Positions 5,332-12,827 of a stretch of DNA of 19,701 nt are shown piece by piece. Position 1 is the first letter of the stretch, and every line of letters begins with the position of its first letter. Under the pieces are notes generated by a model, which worked only from the letters and a program-made list of their open reading frames with translations, was not told the DNA's origin and searched no databases. Origin of the DNA: an uncultured Lachnospiraceae bacterium. GTDB lineage: Bacteria > Bacillota > Clostridia > Lachnospirales > Lachnospiraceae. The stretch lies in assembly GCA_910588535.1 (NCBI GenBank), contig CAJUOO010000064.1, forward strand, positions 1 through 19,701. Direction: 5' to 3'. A program made the position numbers and the translations under genes.

Positions 5332-7515
5332 CTATTTTCTTTTGATAAAATGCAGCATTTTCCCTGCATAATCCCCTTTCATGGAAGAGATCAGGATACC
5401 TCCTTGCATCAGCAGCTCTCCGCTGTAAAATTCTTCTGTCCCCTCAAGAACATATATTGCACTTGGCTCAAGCCCAGACAAACGAACACGGCGGCTTCGA
5501 AGATGCGCTTTTTTTCTAGCCTGTATATAAGTGACTAGTACCTCACTTTTATCCTTCGCCACTACCGCCCAGCAATCATATTCATGATTTTCCCTTTCTG
5601 ACGCGATCCGATAATAATCTCCCTCACGCACCAACGGCTGATATTTATGATAAAGCTCAATCTGCCTGCGCATAAGCTCACGTTCCTCTGGGGAAAGCTT
5701 TGTAATATCCAGCTCATAACCAAATGTCCCAGCAAGTGCCACATATCCTCTTGTCTCAAAGGGCACTTCCCTCCCGCTGACATGATTCGGACAGATGCTT
5801 ACATGAGCCCCTATGGTACTCAAGGGATAGATCAGAGCTGTTCCCTCCTGTATTGCCAAGCGCTCTGCGGCATCTGTATTATCAGAGCACCAGATCTGAG
5901 GACTATAATACAACATTCCCGCATCAAAGCGCCCGCCTCCACTGGCACAGTTTTCCAACAATAACTCTGGAAATTCGTGAAGCAGCCTTTCCTGAAGCTC
6001 ATATACTCCCAACACATACCGATGATACAACTCTCCCTGACGCTCTGCTCCCAGACATGCTCCTCCCACATCTGTCAGCCTTCGATTCATATCCCACTTC
6101 ACATAAGAAATATCTGCACTTCTAAGAATAGAAGCAACCGATTCATATACATAGTCCAGAATCTCTGATCTTGACAAATCGAGCACATATTGCGCTCTGC
6201 TCATCGTCCCTGTACGTCCGGGAATCTGAATCGCCCAATCAGGATGACTGCGGTACAAATCAGAATCAGGAGAGACCATCTCCGGCTCAAACCAGATGCC
6301 GAATTTCATTCCGAGATCCTTAAGACCCTTTGAGAGAACAGCCAAGCCTCCCGGCAGTCTGTCCTCATTTACCTGCCAATCGCCAAGAGAGGAATGATCG
6401 TCTGTCCGCCTGCCAAACCATCCGTCATCCATCACTAACATCTCCACTCCCTCAGCCCTTGCCTGCTCTGCGATTGTGAGCAGTCTCTCTGTATTAAAAT
6501 CGAAATAAGTTGCCTCCCAGTTATTAATAAGTACCGGGCGCTTCTTATGAAGATAGGGGCTTCTTATAAGATGATCCCTATAAAGATCATGGAATGTGCG
6601 TGTCATCTGCCCAAGTCCCTTATCTGAATAAACGCATACCACCTCTGGAGCCACAAAGGAATCACCGGGCTCTAACACCCATTCAAAGCCATCAGGATGA
6701 ATCCCCATACTCATCCGCACCAAACCAAACTGCGTCAGCTCCGCCGATGCGGCAAAATTTCCAGAATATACAAAATTCATGGCATAAACCTCTCCCACAT
6801 TCTCTGTGATATTCTTGGAAGCTAACGCGAGAAATGGATGCTCTTGATGGCTTGATATTCCTCTGCTTGAACCGATCCCCTGATGCCCATGGCCAAGTTC
6901 TCGGTACTCCATCTGTCGCTCCCTCGCCCAAGAACCCGTCAAAGTCAGCACTTGAAATTCTTCATTATCCATATCCAGACATGCCGACAGCACCTTTTCT
7001 AGATACAACTTTTCTCTTCCCTCGTTACATATCTCCACACTGCGCATCAGCGCGTCATTATCTTCAAACATACTATAGCGCAAAATCGCCTTTAGTCCAA
7101 TACAATCATCCTTACAGATAATCTCTAATGTCTCTGCTTTTTTGCCCTCCCCCTCAAAGGTGGACGGCAATCCCTTCAGCTTTGGCTTTCCATCATAGAT
7201 CCGGTAGCTGTCATACGTTAGCTCACAGCAACGATATCCTCCCTCTGTTCGAACTCTAAGACAGTCATTTCTAAAATCTCCTGCTCCCCATGTCGAATAT
7301 TCAAAAGGAAATGAATCCAAAAATCCTTCTTTCTCATATATATTCTTAACTGGCATCTCATCTGTCCGCATCAAGTAACCACAGCCACAATCTTCCATGC
7401 GTCTGCCATAATATACATGACCAATATAAGTCTTATCAACAATACCAATATAATAGGAGGTATGCTCTGTCATTATATGAAAGATGGATCGCTCCTCATC
7501 AAAAAAAATTGCCAT
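5332..7515 (-). CDS. GH36 alpha-galactosidase
   Basis: A 727-aa cytoplasmic enzyme (no signal peptide) that releases alpha-linked galactose from melibiose, raffinose-family sugars or galacto-oligosaccharides. The layout is the usual GH36 one: N-terminal beta-sandwich (about 1-320), catalytic TIM barrel from about 325 (NNWEATYFDF, LVMDDGWFG), and a C-terminal sheet domain. The nucleophile is D475 in YVKWDMNR, and the acid/base is most likely D545 in IWCSDNTDAAER. The length matches bacterial GH36 tetrameric enzymes. Its ATG overlaps the kinase stop codon (TAATG), with GAGGAGA just upstream, so it is translationally coupled to the kinase. There is no sugar transporter gene next to it, which is unusual for an intracellular alpha-galactosidase; uptake must be encoded elsewhere. 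Confidence 0.96.
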   Translation of the reverse strand: MAIFFDEERSIFHIMTEHTSYYIGIVDKTYIGHVYYGRRMEDCGCGYLMRTDEMPVKNIYEKEGFLDSFPFEYSTWGAGDFRNDCLRVRTEGGYRCCELTYDSYRIYDGKPKLKGLPSTFEGEGKKAETLEIICKDDCIGLKAILRYSMFEDNDALMRSVEICNEGREKLYLEKVLSACLDMDNEEFQVLTLTGSWARERQMEYRELGHGHQGIGSSRGISSHQEHPFLALASKNITENVGEVYAMNFVYSGNFAASAELTQFGLVRMSMGIHPDGFEWVLEPGDSFVAPEVVCVYSDKGLGQMTRTFHDLYRDHLIRSPYLHKKRPVLINNWEATYFDFNTERLLTIAEQARAEGVEMLVMDDGWFGRRTDDHSSLGDWQVNEDRLPGGLAVLSKGLKDLGMKFGIWFEPEMVSPDSDLYRSHPDWAIQIPGRTGTMSRAQYVLDLSRSEILDYVYESVASILRSADISYVKWDMNRRLTDVGGACLGAERQGELYHRYVLGVYELQERLLHEFPELLLENCASGGGRFDAGMLYYSPQIWCSDNTDAAERLAIQEGTALIYPLSTIGAHVSICPNHVSGREVPFETRGYVALAGTFGYELDITKLSPEERELMRRQIELYHKYQPLVREGDYYRIASERENHEYDCWAVVAKDKSEVLVTYIQARKKAHLRSRRVRLSGLEPSAIYVLEGTEEFYSGELLMQGGILISSMKGDYAGKMLHFIKRK

Positions 7516-9413
7516 TATATTATCTCCTCTCTAAAACCCGCGGATCTCAAAGTATGCGCCCCCATATGTTTAAAAATTTCCATCAATGTATAATCCAGCT
7601 TATCCATATCGATCGGCTTTGCAATATGTCCATCCATTCCTGCCTCAAATGCATGTTTTTTGTCTTCCTCCATAGCATTTGCTGTCAAGGCAACAATAGG
7701 AATATCTGCAAGATCTGGATCAGATAGTTTTCTTATCTCTCTGGTTGCCTGATAACCGTCCATTCGAACCATCTGTATATCCATCAACACCAGATCATAA
7801 TATCCCGGCATTGAATCCGACACCATACTTACCGCCACATCTCCATCCTCTGCACACTCCACCTCAAAGCCCTTCTCTGTCAAAAACACCTCTGCAATCT
7901 CCCTGTTAAGAGGATTGTCTTCCACCAAAAGAACTCTCTTTCCCTCAAAGGACAACGTTTCCTTCTGCACCTCTGTCTGTTCCTCGGCAATCTTGAGCTT
8001 CATGCGAATCAAAAATTTTGTACCCTTTCCTTTTTCACTCTCCACCTGAATCGTGCCATTGTGAAGCTCCACTAACTGACGGGTTATGGCAAGCCCAAGA
8101 CCAGCGCCCTCCACACCGCTAAGCGTCGCACTTTTCTCCCGCTCAAATATACCAAATATATGCTTTTGAAATTCCTCTGTCATGCCAATTCCAGTATCCC
8201 TAATACAAAGGCGAAGCTCTATATAGCCATCCTCATCCACATCACGCTGACTGACACAATATCCAACCGTTCCGCCCGGCTCCGTATATTTCAGTGCATT
8301 TGACAAAAGATTCATAGCGATCTGCTTCATGCGCAGGCTGTCGCACAGCACACATTCATATTTGATATTCTCCGTCTTCACCTCAAATGTAATACCCTTT
8401 GTCTCCATCTGGGTGCGGAACATCTGCTCTGTCTCCTTGATCGATTCCTGAATATGGAAAGGCTCGATCTCCAGCTCTAATTTTCCCTTCTCAATCCTTG
8501 CCATATCAAGCAAATCATTGATCAGACGCTTTAGATGCTTGCTTGCACGCTCGACCTTCCAAAGACTATCCTCCACCCTGTTCTTATCATCAAGGTGCTC
8601 CAAGGCAATCTGCGTAAAACCAACTACCGCATTCATCGGTGTTCGAATATCATGAGAAATATTGAATAAAAAAGAAGACTTTGCCTTATTGGCGATCTCC
8701 TCCCTGTACAATGCCTCCGCCAGATCCTTTCTCTGCTTTTCCTCCTTCTTGACAATCTCGTTCACGCGCCTAAACATCATCTTGGAGGTAAAAAATGCAA
8801 GTATCGTAAAAGTGATAACCGCGATCGGAACAAACATCTTTAACATGCGAAAAGCTTCATACTGATGATTTGCATCAAACTCAATACCAAGAACACCTAT
8901 AATCCGTCCTCTGTCATACAATGGTAGATAACAGATAAAAATATCTCCCCAGCTAGTGTGAAGAATCTCATCGGGATATACCTCTTCCCCGCCAAGTGCC
9001 CGCTCCATATCCTGATAAATCTCCTCCTCAATCAGATCTCCCGGATAACGGTAATCCTCACTGTGAATATCCAAACCATCAATTACATAGATAAATTCTC
9101 CTTTTCCATTTCTTTTTGCTGTATACAGATACCGCACACCAGTAGCCTCTTTCACAGCACTGAACATATCATGAAGCTCTATATACTTCTCATTCGTTAT
9201 ATCTTCTGGCTCATCAAAATCAGTAAACTCAATCTTCCCAAGCTGCTTCTCCAGATAATCCCGAATAATCATCACTCGCTCACTCAAAGCATATTTCATA
9301 TCATTATAGGTGATATAATACGCCACAAGAGAGCAACTCATCACTGCAACTGCCACAAAAACAGCGAGCAGAAGGGAAACCTGCAAATCCACGCGCTGAT
9401 AAATCCGTCTCAT
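7515..9413 (-). CDS. Membrane-bound hybrid sensor histidine kinase (HisKA-HATPase-receiver)
   Basis: A 632-aa hybrid kinase. A transmembrane helix at about 11-36, an extracytoplasmic Cache/PAS-like sensor (about 37-190, with RYLYTAKRNGKGEFIYVIDG) and a second helix (about 195-213) are followed by a short coiled segment. HisKA carries phospho-acceptor H254 in FNISHDIRTPMNA. HATPase_c shows the N box (NLLSNALKY), G1 (DTGIGM) and G2 (GAGLGLAI). The receiver has acidic pair ED, D545 in LMDIQM and K599 in AKPID. No HPt or DNA-binding output is fused, so a phosphorelay partner must lie elsewhere. The frame extends to a GTG at 9434 overlapping the upstream stop, but AAGGGGG sits correctly before the ATG at 9413, which I prefer. 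It lies between the 236-aa gene and alpha-galactosidase, suggesting shared expression and perhaps a linked nutritional signal. Confidence 0.93.
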   Translation of the reverse strand: MRRIYQRVDLQVSLLLAVFVAVAVMSCSLVAYYITYNDMKYALSERVMIIRDYLEKQLGKIEFTDFDEPEDITNEKYIELHDMFSAVKEATGVRYLYTAKRNGKGEFIYVIDGLDIHSEDYRYPGDLIEEEIYQDMERALGGEEVYPDEILHTSWGDIFICYLPLYDRGRIIGVLGIEFDANHQYEAFRMLKMFVPIAVITFTILAFFTSKMMFRRVNEIVKKEEKQRKDLAEALYREEIANKAKSSFLFNISHDIRTPMNAVVGFTQIALEHLDDKNRVEDSLWKVERASKHLKRLINDLLDMARIEKGKLELEIEPFHIQESIKETEQMFRTQMETKGITFEVKTENIKYECVLCDSLRMKQIAMNLLSNALKYTEPGGTVGYCVSQRDVDEDGYIELRLCIRDTGIGMTEEFQKHIFGIFEREKSATLSGVEGAGLGLAITRQLVELHNGTIQVESEKGKGTKFLIRMKLKIAEEQTEVQKETLSFEGKRVLLVEDNPLNREIAEVFLTEKGFEVECAEDGDVAVSMVSDSMPGYYDLVLMDIQMVRMDGYQATREIRKLSDPDLADIPIVALTANAMEEDKKHAFEAGMDGHIAKPIDMDKLDYTLMEIFKHMGAHTLRSAGFREEII

Positions 9414-9430
9414 GCCATCCCCCTTATTTT

Positions 9431-10141
9431 TCACTCACACGCCAGAATGGCATCTCTTACTGCATCAATATTTTCTCTAAAATACCGCAACAAAAACTCT
9501 CCGCTCTTACACTGAAAAGACTCTGCCTTTTCCAGATGCCGATACAGATTGGTAAGCTGAATATCGACAAATCTAAGACAAAGATCCTTAGAACTTCCCA
9601 ATTGCACATTCATAATCACCTTAAAAAGCACACAATCCAAAAGCGCCGCAAATTCCCATACATCTCTCTGAACCAGCTTCTCTGGCATAACACCTCTATT
9701 CTCCGTCCATGTCTGCAGCACTGCCATTATCAACACATCCCCTCGGTGTGAACGTTCTGGAGATTTTACACCACAGAAAAACTCTGCATAATAGGTTAGA
9801 GCATTTTCCTCCGACCAAATTCCACATTTTTCTTCTATGGCGAGCACAGGCTTTCCATCCTGATATTTTAACCGGAGCAGCAAAACATTAGAAAATGGCA
9901 CAACAATCTCCTCATCCTCATAAAATAATCTGCTGTCCTCTCTCTTAATGTCAATGTCCGTCAAAAGGTACTCCAGATAATTTTCAATAATTCCCCGTAT
10001 TGTCAACGTCAGCGCAGTCTCCTTATCCTCTGCACTATCAAGCGCCAAATATAACAATTCCAGCATACTATTCTTTCCTATGTAGAGCTCCTGATGCTCA
10101 ATGGTATTCAATATGTTTTCCCTGTCCTTTGTTATGCTCAC
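9431..10141 (-). CDS. Unrecognised soluble protein, first gene of the kinase/alpha-galactosidase operon
   Basis: A 236-aa protein starting at a GTG (MSITKDRENILNTIEHQELY...), supported by AGGGGG at the right distance. It has no membrane segment or signal peptide and is acidic, mainly helical, with a more beta-like central part (LYEDEEIVVPFSNVLLLRLKYQDGKPVLAIEEK region). I do not recognise its family. Its stop lies 17 nt before the preferred kinase start, and the two frames overlap if the kinase GTG is used. Given the tight coupling, it could be a partner or cytoplasmic regulator of the kinase, but that is only context. Its final helices (FVDIQLTNLYRHLEKAESF) could mediate dimerisation. Confidence 0.8.
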   Translation of the reverse strand: MSITKDRENILNTIEHQELYIGKNSMLELLYLALDSAEDKETALTLTIRGIIENYLEYLLTDIDIKREDSRLFYEDEEIVVPFSNVLLLRLKYQDGKPVLAIEEKCGIWSEENALTYYAEFFCGVKSPERSHRGDVLIMAVLQTWTENRGVMPEKLVQRDVWEFAALLDCVLFKVIMNVQLGSSKDLCLRFVDIQLTNLYRHLEKAESFQCKSGEFLLRYFRENIDAVRDAILACE

Positions 10142-10194
10142 ACTTGTATCCCCCTATACTCAGTTTCTTTTCACCAAAAGCTTCTTCTTTTCCT

Positions 10195-10223
10195 ATTATA
10201 GTCCCTTTTCCAGATTATAACAA
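10195..10223 (-). promoter_or_regulatory. Proximal sigma-A promoter of the kinase/alpha-galactosidase operon
   Basis: Read on the minus strand, TTGTTA (10218-10223) is followed after exactly 17 nt by a perfect TATAAT (10195-10200). Transcription would start near 10188, giving a leader of about 47 nt before the GTG at 10141. Confidence 0.75.
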
Positions 10224-10299
10224 GCCTTTATATTTTAAACATCCATCCTATTGTCTCTTCTTGATAATCCTCCGATTTCTCACGTATCAGTTACTTGAA

Positions 10300-10328
10300 A
10301 TTATATCATATTCTATCCTTGTCCTCAA
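10300..10328 (-). promoter_or_regulatory. Distal sigma-A promoter of the same operon
   Basis: On the minus strand TTGAGG (10323-10328) lies exactly 17 nt from a perfect TATAAT (10300-10305). Together with the proximal promoter it would give tandem starts about 105 nt apart and a longer leader of about 150 nt. I see no riboswitch-like fold in that leader. Confidence 0.6.
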
Positions 10329-10525
10329 CAGAATATCTATTCTAATTTTTTTCTATCTATATTTTTCAGCGCAAGCATGTCATCGTGCAGAAATCATTTT
10401 CATTTTTCCTGCCTCTGCGAGCGAAATCTTCCATAATGTTGTAAAATCATAAGCGTTAAGAAATACCAAAAGAAAATGCCAACTCTGAAGTTTCTATCTC
10501 TCAGTATGGCAGGAAGGGAGAAAAT
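10329..10525. other. Divergent spacer between the kinase operon and the recombinase gene
   Basis: This 197-bp T-rich stretch completes the roughly 380-bp region without a gene between 10142 and 10525. I find no convincing promoter for the recombinase here. CATAAT at 10431-10436 is -10-like but has no good -35, and TTGTAA near 10439 has no good -10. No repeats related to the crossover sites downstream are visible. Weak expression of the recombinase would fit a switch enzyme. Confidence 0.4.
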
Positions 10526-11134
10526 ATGACATGTATTTATGGATATATCCGTGTCAGCAGCCGCGATCAAAACGAGGACAGACAACTTATCGCTCTAAAG
10601 GAGCTGTCCATCCCACTCAAAAATATCTATGTGGATAAACAATCTGGAAAAGACTTTGAGCGTCCCTCTTACAGACGCATGGTGAGAAAACTAAAAAAGG
10701 ATGATCTGCTCTATATCAAGAGCATAGATCGGCTGGGACGCAATTATGAAGAAATCCTTGAACAATGGCGGATGCTTACCAAGAAAAAAAGAATCGATAT
10801 TGTTGTGCTTGATATGCCACTATTAGATACTCGAAGAGGCAAAGATCTGATGGGAACCTTTCTCAGCGACATTGTCCTGCAAATGCTGTCTTTTGTGGCA
10901 GAAAATGAAAGAACAACTATCCTACAACGTCAAGCTGAGGGGATCGCTGCGGCAAAAGCCAGAGGCGTGCGTTTTGGCAGGCCACCCAGCCCGCTGCCAG
11001 AAAGCTTTTATGAAGCCTACCACCTCTGGAAATCAGGAGAGATAACAGGAACAGCGGCGGCAAAAGTGTGTGATATGCCACTATCAACATTCCGGTACCG
11101 GGCATCCATCTATCAGAACACTACAATATTATAA
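10526..11134 (+). CDS. Small serine recombinase (resolvase/invertase), probable promoter invertase
   Basis: A 202-aa serine recombinase. The resolvase domain (1-140) contains the nucleophile S11 in YIRVSSRDQN, the catalytic arginine R9, R46 in GKDFERPSYRRM and R69/R72 in SIDRLGRNYEE. The E helix includes FVAENERTTILQRQAEGI. After the GRP hinge, a C-terminal helix-turn-helix (about 165-195, SGEITGTAAAKVCDMPLSTFRYR) would bind DNA. Length and layout match Hin/Gin/Mpi-type invertases and Tn3-type resolvases, not the large phage integrases. GGAAGGGAG precedes the ATG. The stop codon is only 6 nt from the first of two inverted crossover-like sites flanking a promoter, so the natural role is to flip that promoter. 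No transposase or other mobile-element genes are nearby. Confidence 0.92.
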   Translation: MTCIYGYIRVSSRDQNEDRQLIALKELSIPLKNIYVDKQSGKDFERPSYRRMVRKLKKDDLLYIKSIDRLGRNYEEILEQWRMLTKKKRIDIVVLDMPLLDTRRGKDLMGTFLSDIVLQMLSFVAENERTTILQRQAEGIAAAKARGVRFGRPPSPLPESFYEAYHLWKSGEITGTAAAKVCDMPLSTFRYRASIYQNTTIL

Positions 11135-11140
11135 TAGGAA

Positions 11141-11170
11141 TTTTACATAAAAGTGTACTTTTTTGTAAGA
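11141..11170 (+). repeat. Left crossover site of the invertible segment
   Basis: Bases 11149-11170 are the left arm of a perfect 22-bp inverted repeat. The site also has internal dyad symmetry: the half-site TTTTACATAAAAGT (11141-11154) and the half-site ACTTTTTTGTAAGA (11157-11170) match in 12 of 14 positions when one is inverted. They flank the asymmetric dinucleotide GT (11155-11156). Serine recombinases cut at a central 2-bp overlap between such half-sites. Confidence 0.85.
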
Positions 11171-11278
11171 CCTTTTTTCTGAAAAAAATTACTGAAGAGA
11201 ATATTGAAAATCCATTTGGTTCATGGTAAACTAGAAAAGCCGTAGATAAAACAATATCTTACAAAAAAGTACACTTTT
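11149..11278. other. Invertible promoter segment (invertron)
   Basis: Perfect 22-bp inverted repeats (11149-11170 and 11257-11278) enclose 86 bp with no coding potential but with one promoter pointing to the acyltransferase genes. The segment lies between the recombinase stop codon and the ribosome binding site of the MBOAT gene. Inversion between the central dinucleotides would flip about 115 bp and turn the promoter back towards the recombinase gene. As drawn, the orientation is ON. No good promoter reads the other way. A TTTTTT-CTG-AAAAAA sequence near 11173-11187 is an AT-only hairpin of unclear meaning. Confidence 0.85.
11204..11232 (+). promoter_or_regulatory. Promoter within the invertible segment, facing the acyltransferase operon
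   Basis: TTGAAA (11204-11209) and TAAACT (11227-11232) are separated by exactly 17 nt. The -10 matches consensus in 4 of 6 positions. Transcription would start near 11239 and pass through the right crossover site before the GGAGG of the MBOAT gene. The spacer contains CCAT-N7-ATGG, a small dyad that could be a regulator site. Confidence 0.7.
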
Positions 11279-11286
11279 TAGAAAAT
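11257..11286 (-). repeat. Right crossover site of the invertible segment
   Basis: Bases 11257-11278 are the inverted copy of 11149-11170. The half-site TCTTACAAAAAAGT (11257-11270) faces inwards and the central dinucleotide is AC (11271-11272), the complement of GT in the left site. The outer half-site (11273-11286) is ACTTTTTAGAAAAT. The site ends exactly at the ribosome binding site of the next gene. Confidence 0.85.
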
Positions 11287-11301
11287 GGAGGATACAAATG
11301 A

Positions 11302-12747
11302 ATGCAGTTTAATTCCTATTTTTTTATTATGGCCTTTTTACCCGCAATTATTTTAATTTACTTTCTGTCAAACAAGCTTCATATATTAGCCGGAAAGATC
11401 GTGTTGATTCTAGGAAGCTTGATTTTTTATGCTTATTCTGACAAAAAAATGCTGTTTTTTCTATGCGCAAGTATTGCGATCAACTATATTTTTACATTGT
11501 TGATTCAAAAAATGAAATGGAAGAAAATATTCCTATCTATTCCAATTATTATAAATGCCGGGCTTCTATTGTATTTTAAATATCTAAATTTTGTTATTGA
11601 GAATATCAATTCTCTACTAAAAACAAACTACATCCTCAAAGATCTGATCCTTCCCATAGGCATCAGTTTTTTTACCTTTCAGCAAATTGCCTATCTAGTA
11701 TCTGTATATAGAAAAGAATTGAAAAACAACTATTTTGTCGACTATCTGACCTATATTTTATATTTTCCTAAGTTACTGATGGGACCACTCGCAGAGCCTA
11801 CTGATTTTATAGAACAGATCAATAATCCCGATACTAAAAAAATTAATTGGGATCACATTGCAGAAGGCTTGAAAATATTCAGCTTTGGATTGTTTAAAAA
11901 GGTATTGTTGGCCGATACATTTGCAAATGCTGTTTATTGGGGATACACATACATAGATACCGCTACCTCTATAGACTGGTTTTTAATTATGCTCTCCTAT
12001 ACCTTTGAGATCTATTTTGATTTTAGTGGATATAGTGATATGGCTGTCGGAATATCGCGGATGTTAAACATCACTCTGCCCATGAATTTTGACTCCCCTT
12101 ATAAAGCCATTTCCATCCGAGATTTCTGGAAAAGATGGCATATCTCTCTAACAAAATTTTTGACAAAATATATTTATATTCCGCTGGGCGGCAGCAGAAA
12201 AGGAAAAGTTCTCACCTATATCAATACCATGATTGTTTTTCTGGTTAGCGGTATCTGGCATGGGGCGAACTGGACTTTTATTCTCTGGGGATCCCTACAT
12301 GGTACCCTCAGTATCCTCGACCGCATATTTGAAAATACTGAAAAAAAGCTAATTGAACCAGTTCGATGGTTTTTTACTTTTACAGGTGTCAATCTATTAT
12401 GGCTTTTATTTAGTGCCAGTTCCGTAAAACAGTGGATATCTATTTTAAAAACCATGTTTTCCTTTCAGAACACAACCATCAGTGAAGGACTGATCTCTGT
12501 GTTTAAAATCTCTGAATCGGCTCTTATCAATCAAGTGTTTCACCTTGATGACCTTAATGCCAATGTAAGAGGATTATGGTTGCTTTTATTTTTTATTATG
12601 GCATATGGAATTTGCCTAATCCCGGAGAACAACTACAAAAAACTCTCCAAGCTCTCAGCCACTACAATGATTCTCGCCTCAATCGCCTGTGTGTGGGGAA
12701 TTTTATGTCTGAGTATGGAATCTGTCTTTGTATATTTTAACTTTTAG
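11302..12747 (+). CDS. MBOAT-family O-acyltransferase (AlgI/DltB-like)
   Basis: A 481-aa polytopic membrane protein of the MBOAT family, which moves acyl groups (usually acetyl) across the membrane for transfer to extracellular polysaccharides or teichoic acids. It shows about ten hydrophobic segments and both family histidines: H280 in IRDFWKRWHISLTKFL and the catalytic H320 in SGIWHGANWTFILWG. The start MQFNSYFFI matches the usual family N-terminus. GGAGG at 11287-11291 is 10 nt away, and a nearer ATG at 11298 in another frame opens only a 4-codon ORF. The gene lies immediately after the right crossover site, so its only visible promoter is the invertible one. The partner gene follows after 80 nt. 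The family is certain; acetyl as the donor group and the acceptor glycan are inference. Confidence 0.94.
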   Translation: MQFNSYFFIMAFLPAIILIYFLSNKLHILAGKIVLILGSLIFYAYSDKKMLFFLCASIAINYIFTLLIQKMKWKKIFLSIPIIINAGLLLYFKYLNFVIENINSLLKTNYILKDLILPIGISFFTFQQIAYLVSVYRKELKNNYFVDYLTYILYFPKLLMGPLAEPTDFIEQINNPDTKKINWDHIAEGLKIFSFGLFKKVLLADTFANAVYWGYTYIDTATSIDWFLIMLSYTFEIYFDFSGYSDMAVGISRMLNITLPMNFDSPYKAISIRDFWKRWHISLTKFLTKYIYIPLGGSRKGKVLTYINTMIVFLVSGIWHGANWTFILWGSLHGTLSILDRIFENTEKKLIEPVRWFFTFTGVNLLWLLFSASSVKQWISILKTMFSFQNTTISEGLISVFKISESALINQVFHLDDLNANVRGLWLLLFFIMAYGICLIPENNYKKLSKLSATTMILASIACVWGILCLSMESVFVYFNF

Positions 12748-12827
12748 AAAATATAAGTGTCAGGCTGGAAAAATACATTCAACCTTCCTGATGAAACATC
12801 CGCCAAAGCGAACAGATGGGAGAAAAA

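Noticed and set aside
10526..11134. Recombinase as a sign of a transposon or integrated element
   Set aside because: No transposase, terminal repeats, tRNA attachment site or phage genes are nearby, and the paired sites directly downstream explain the enzyme as a local promoter invertase.
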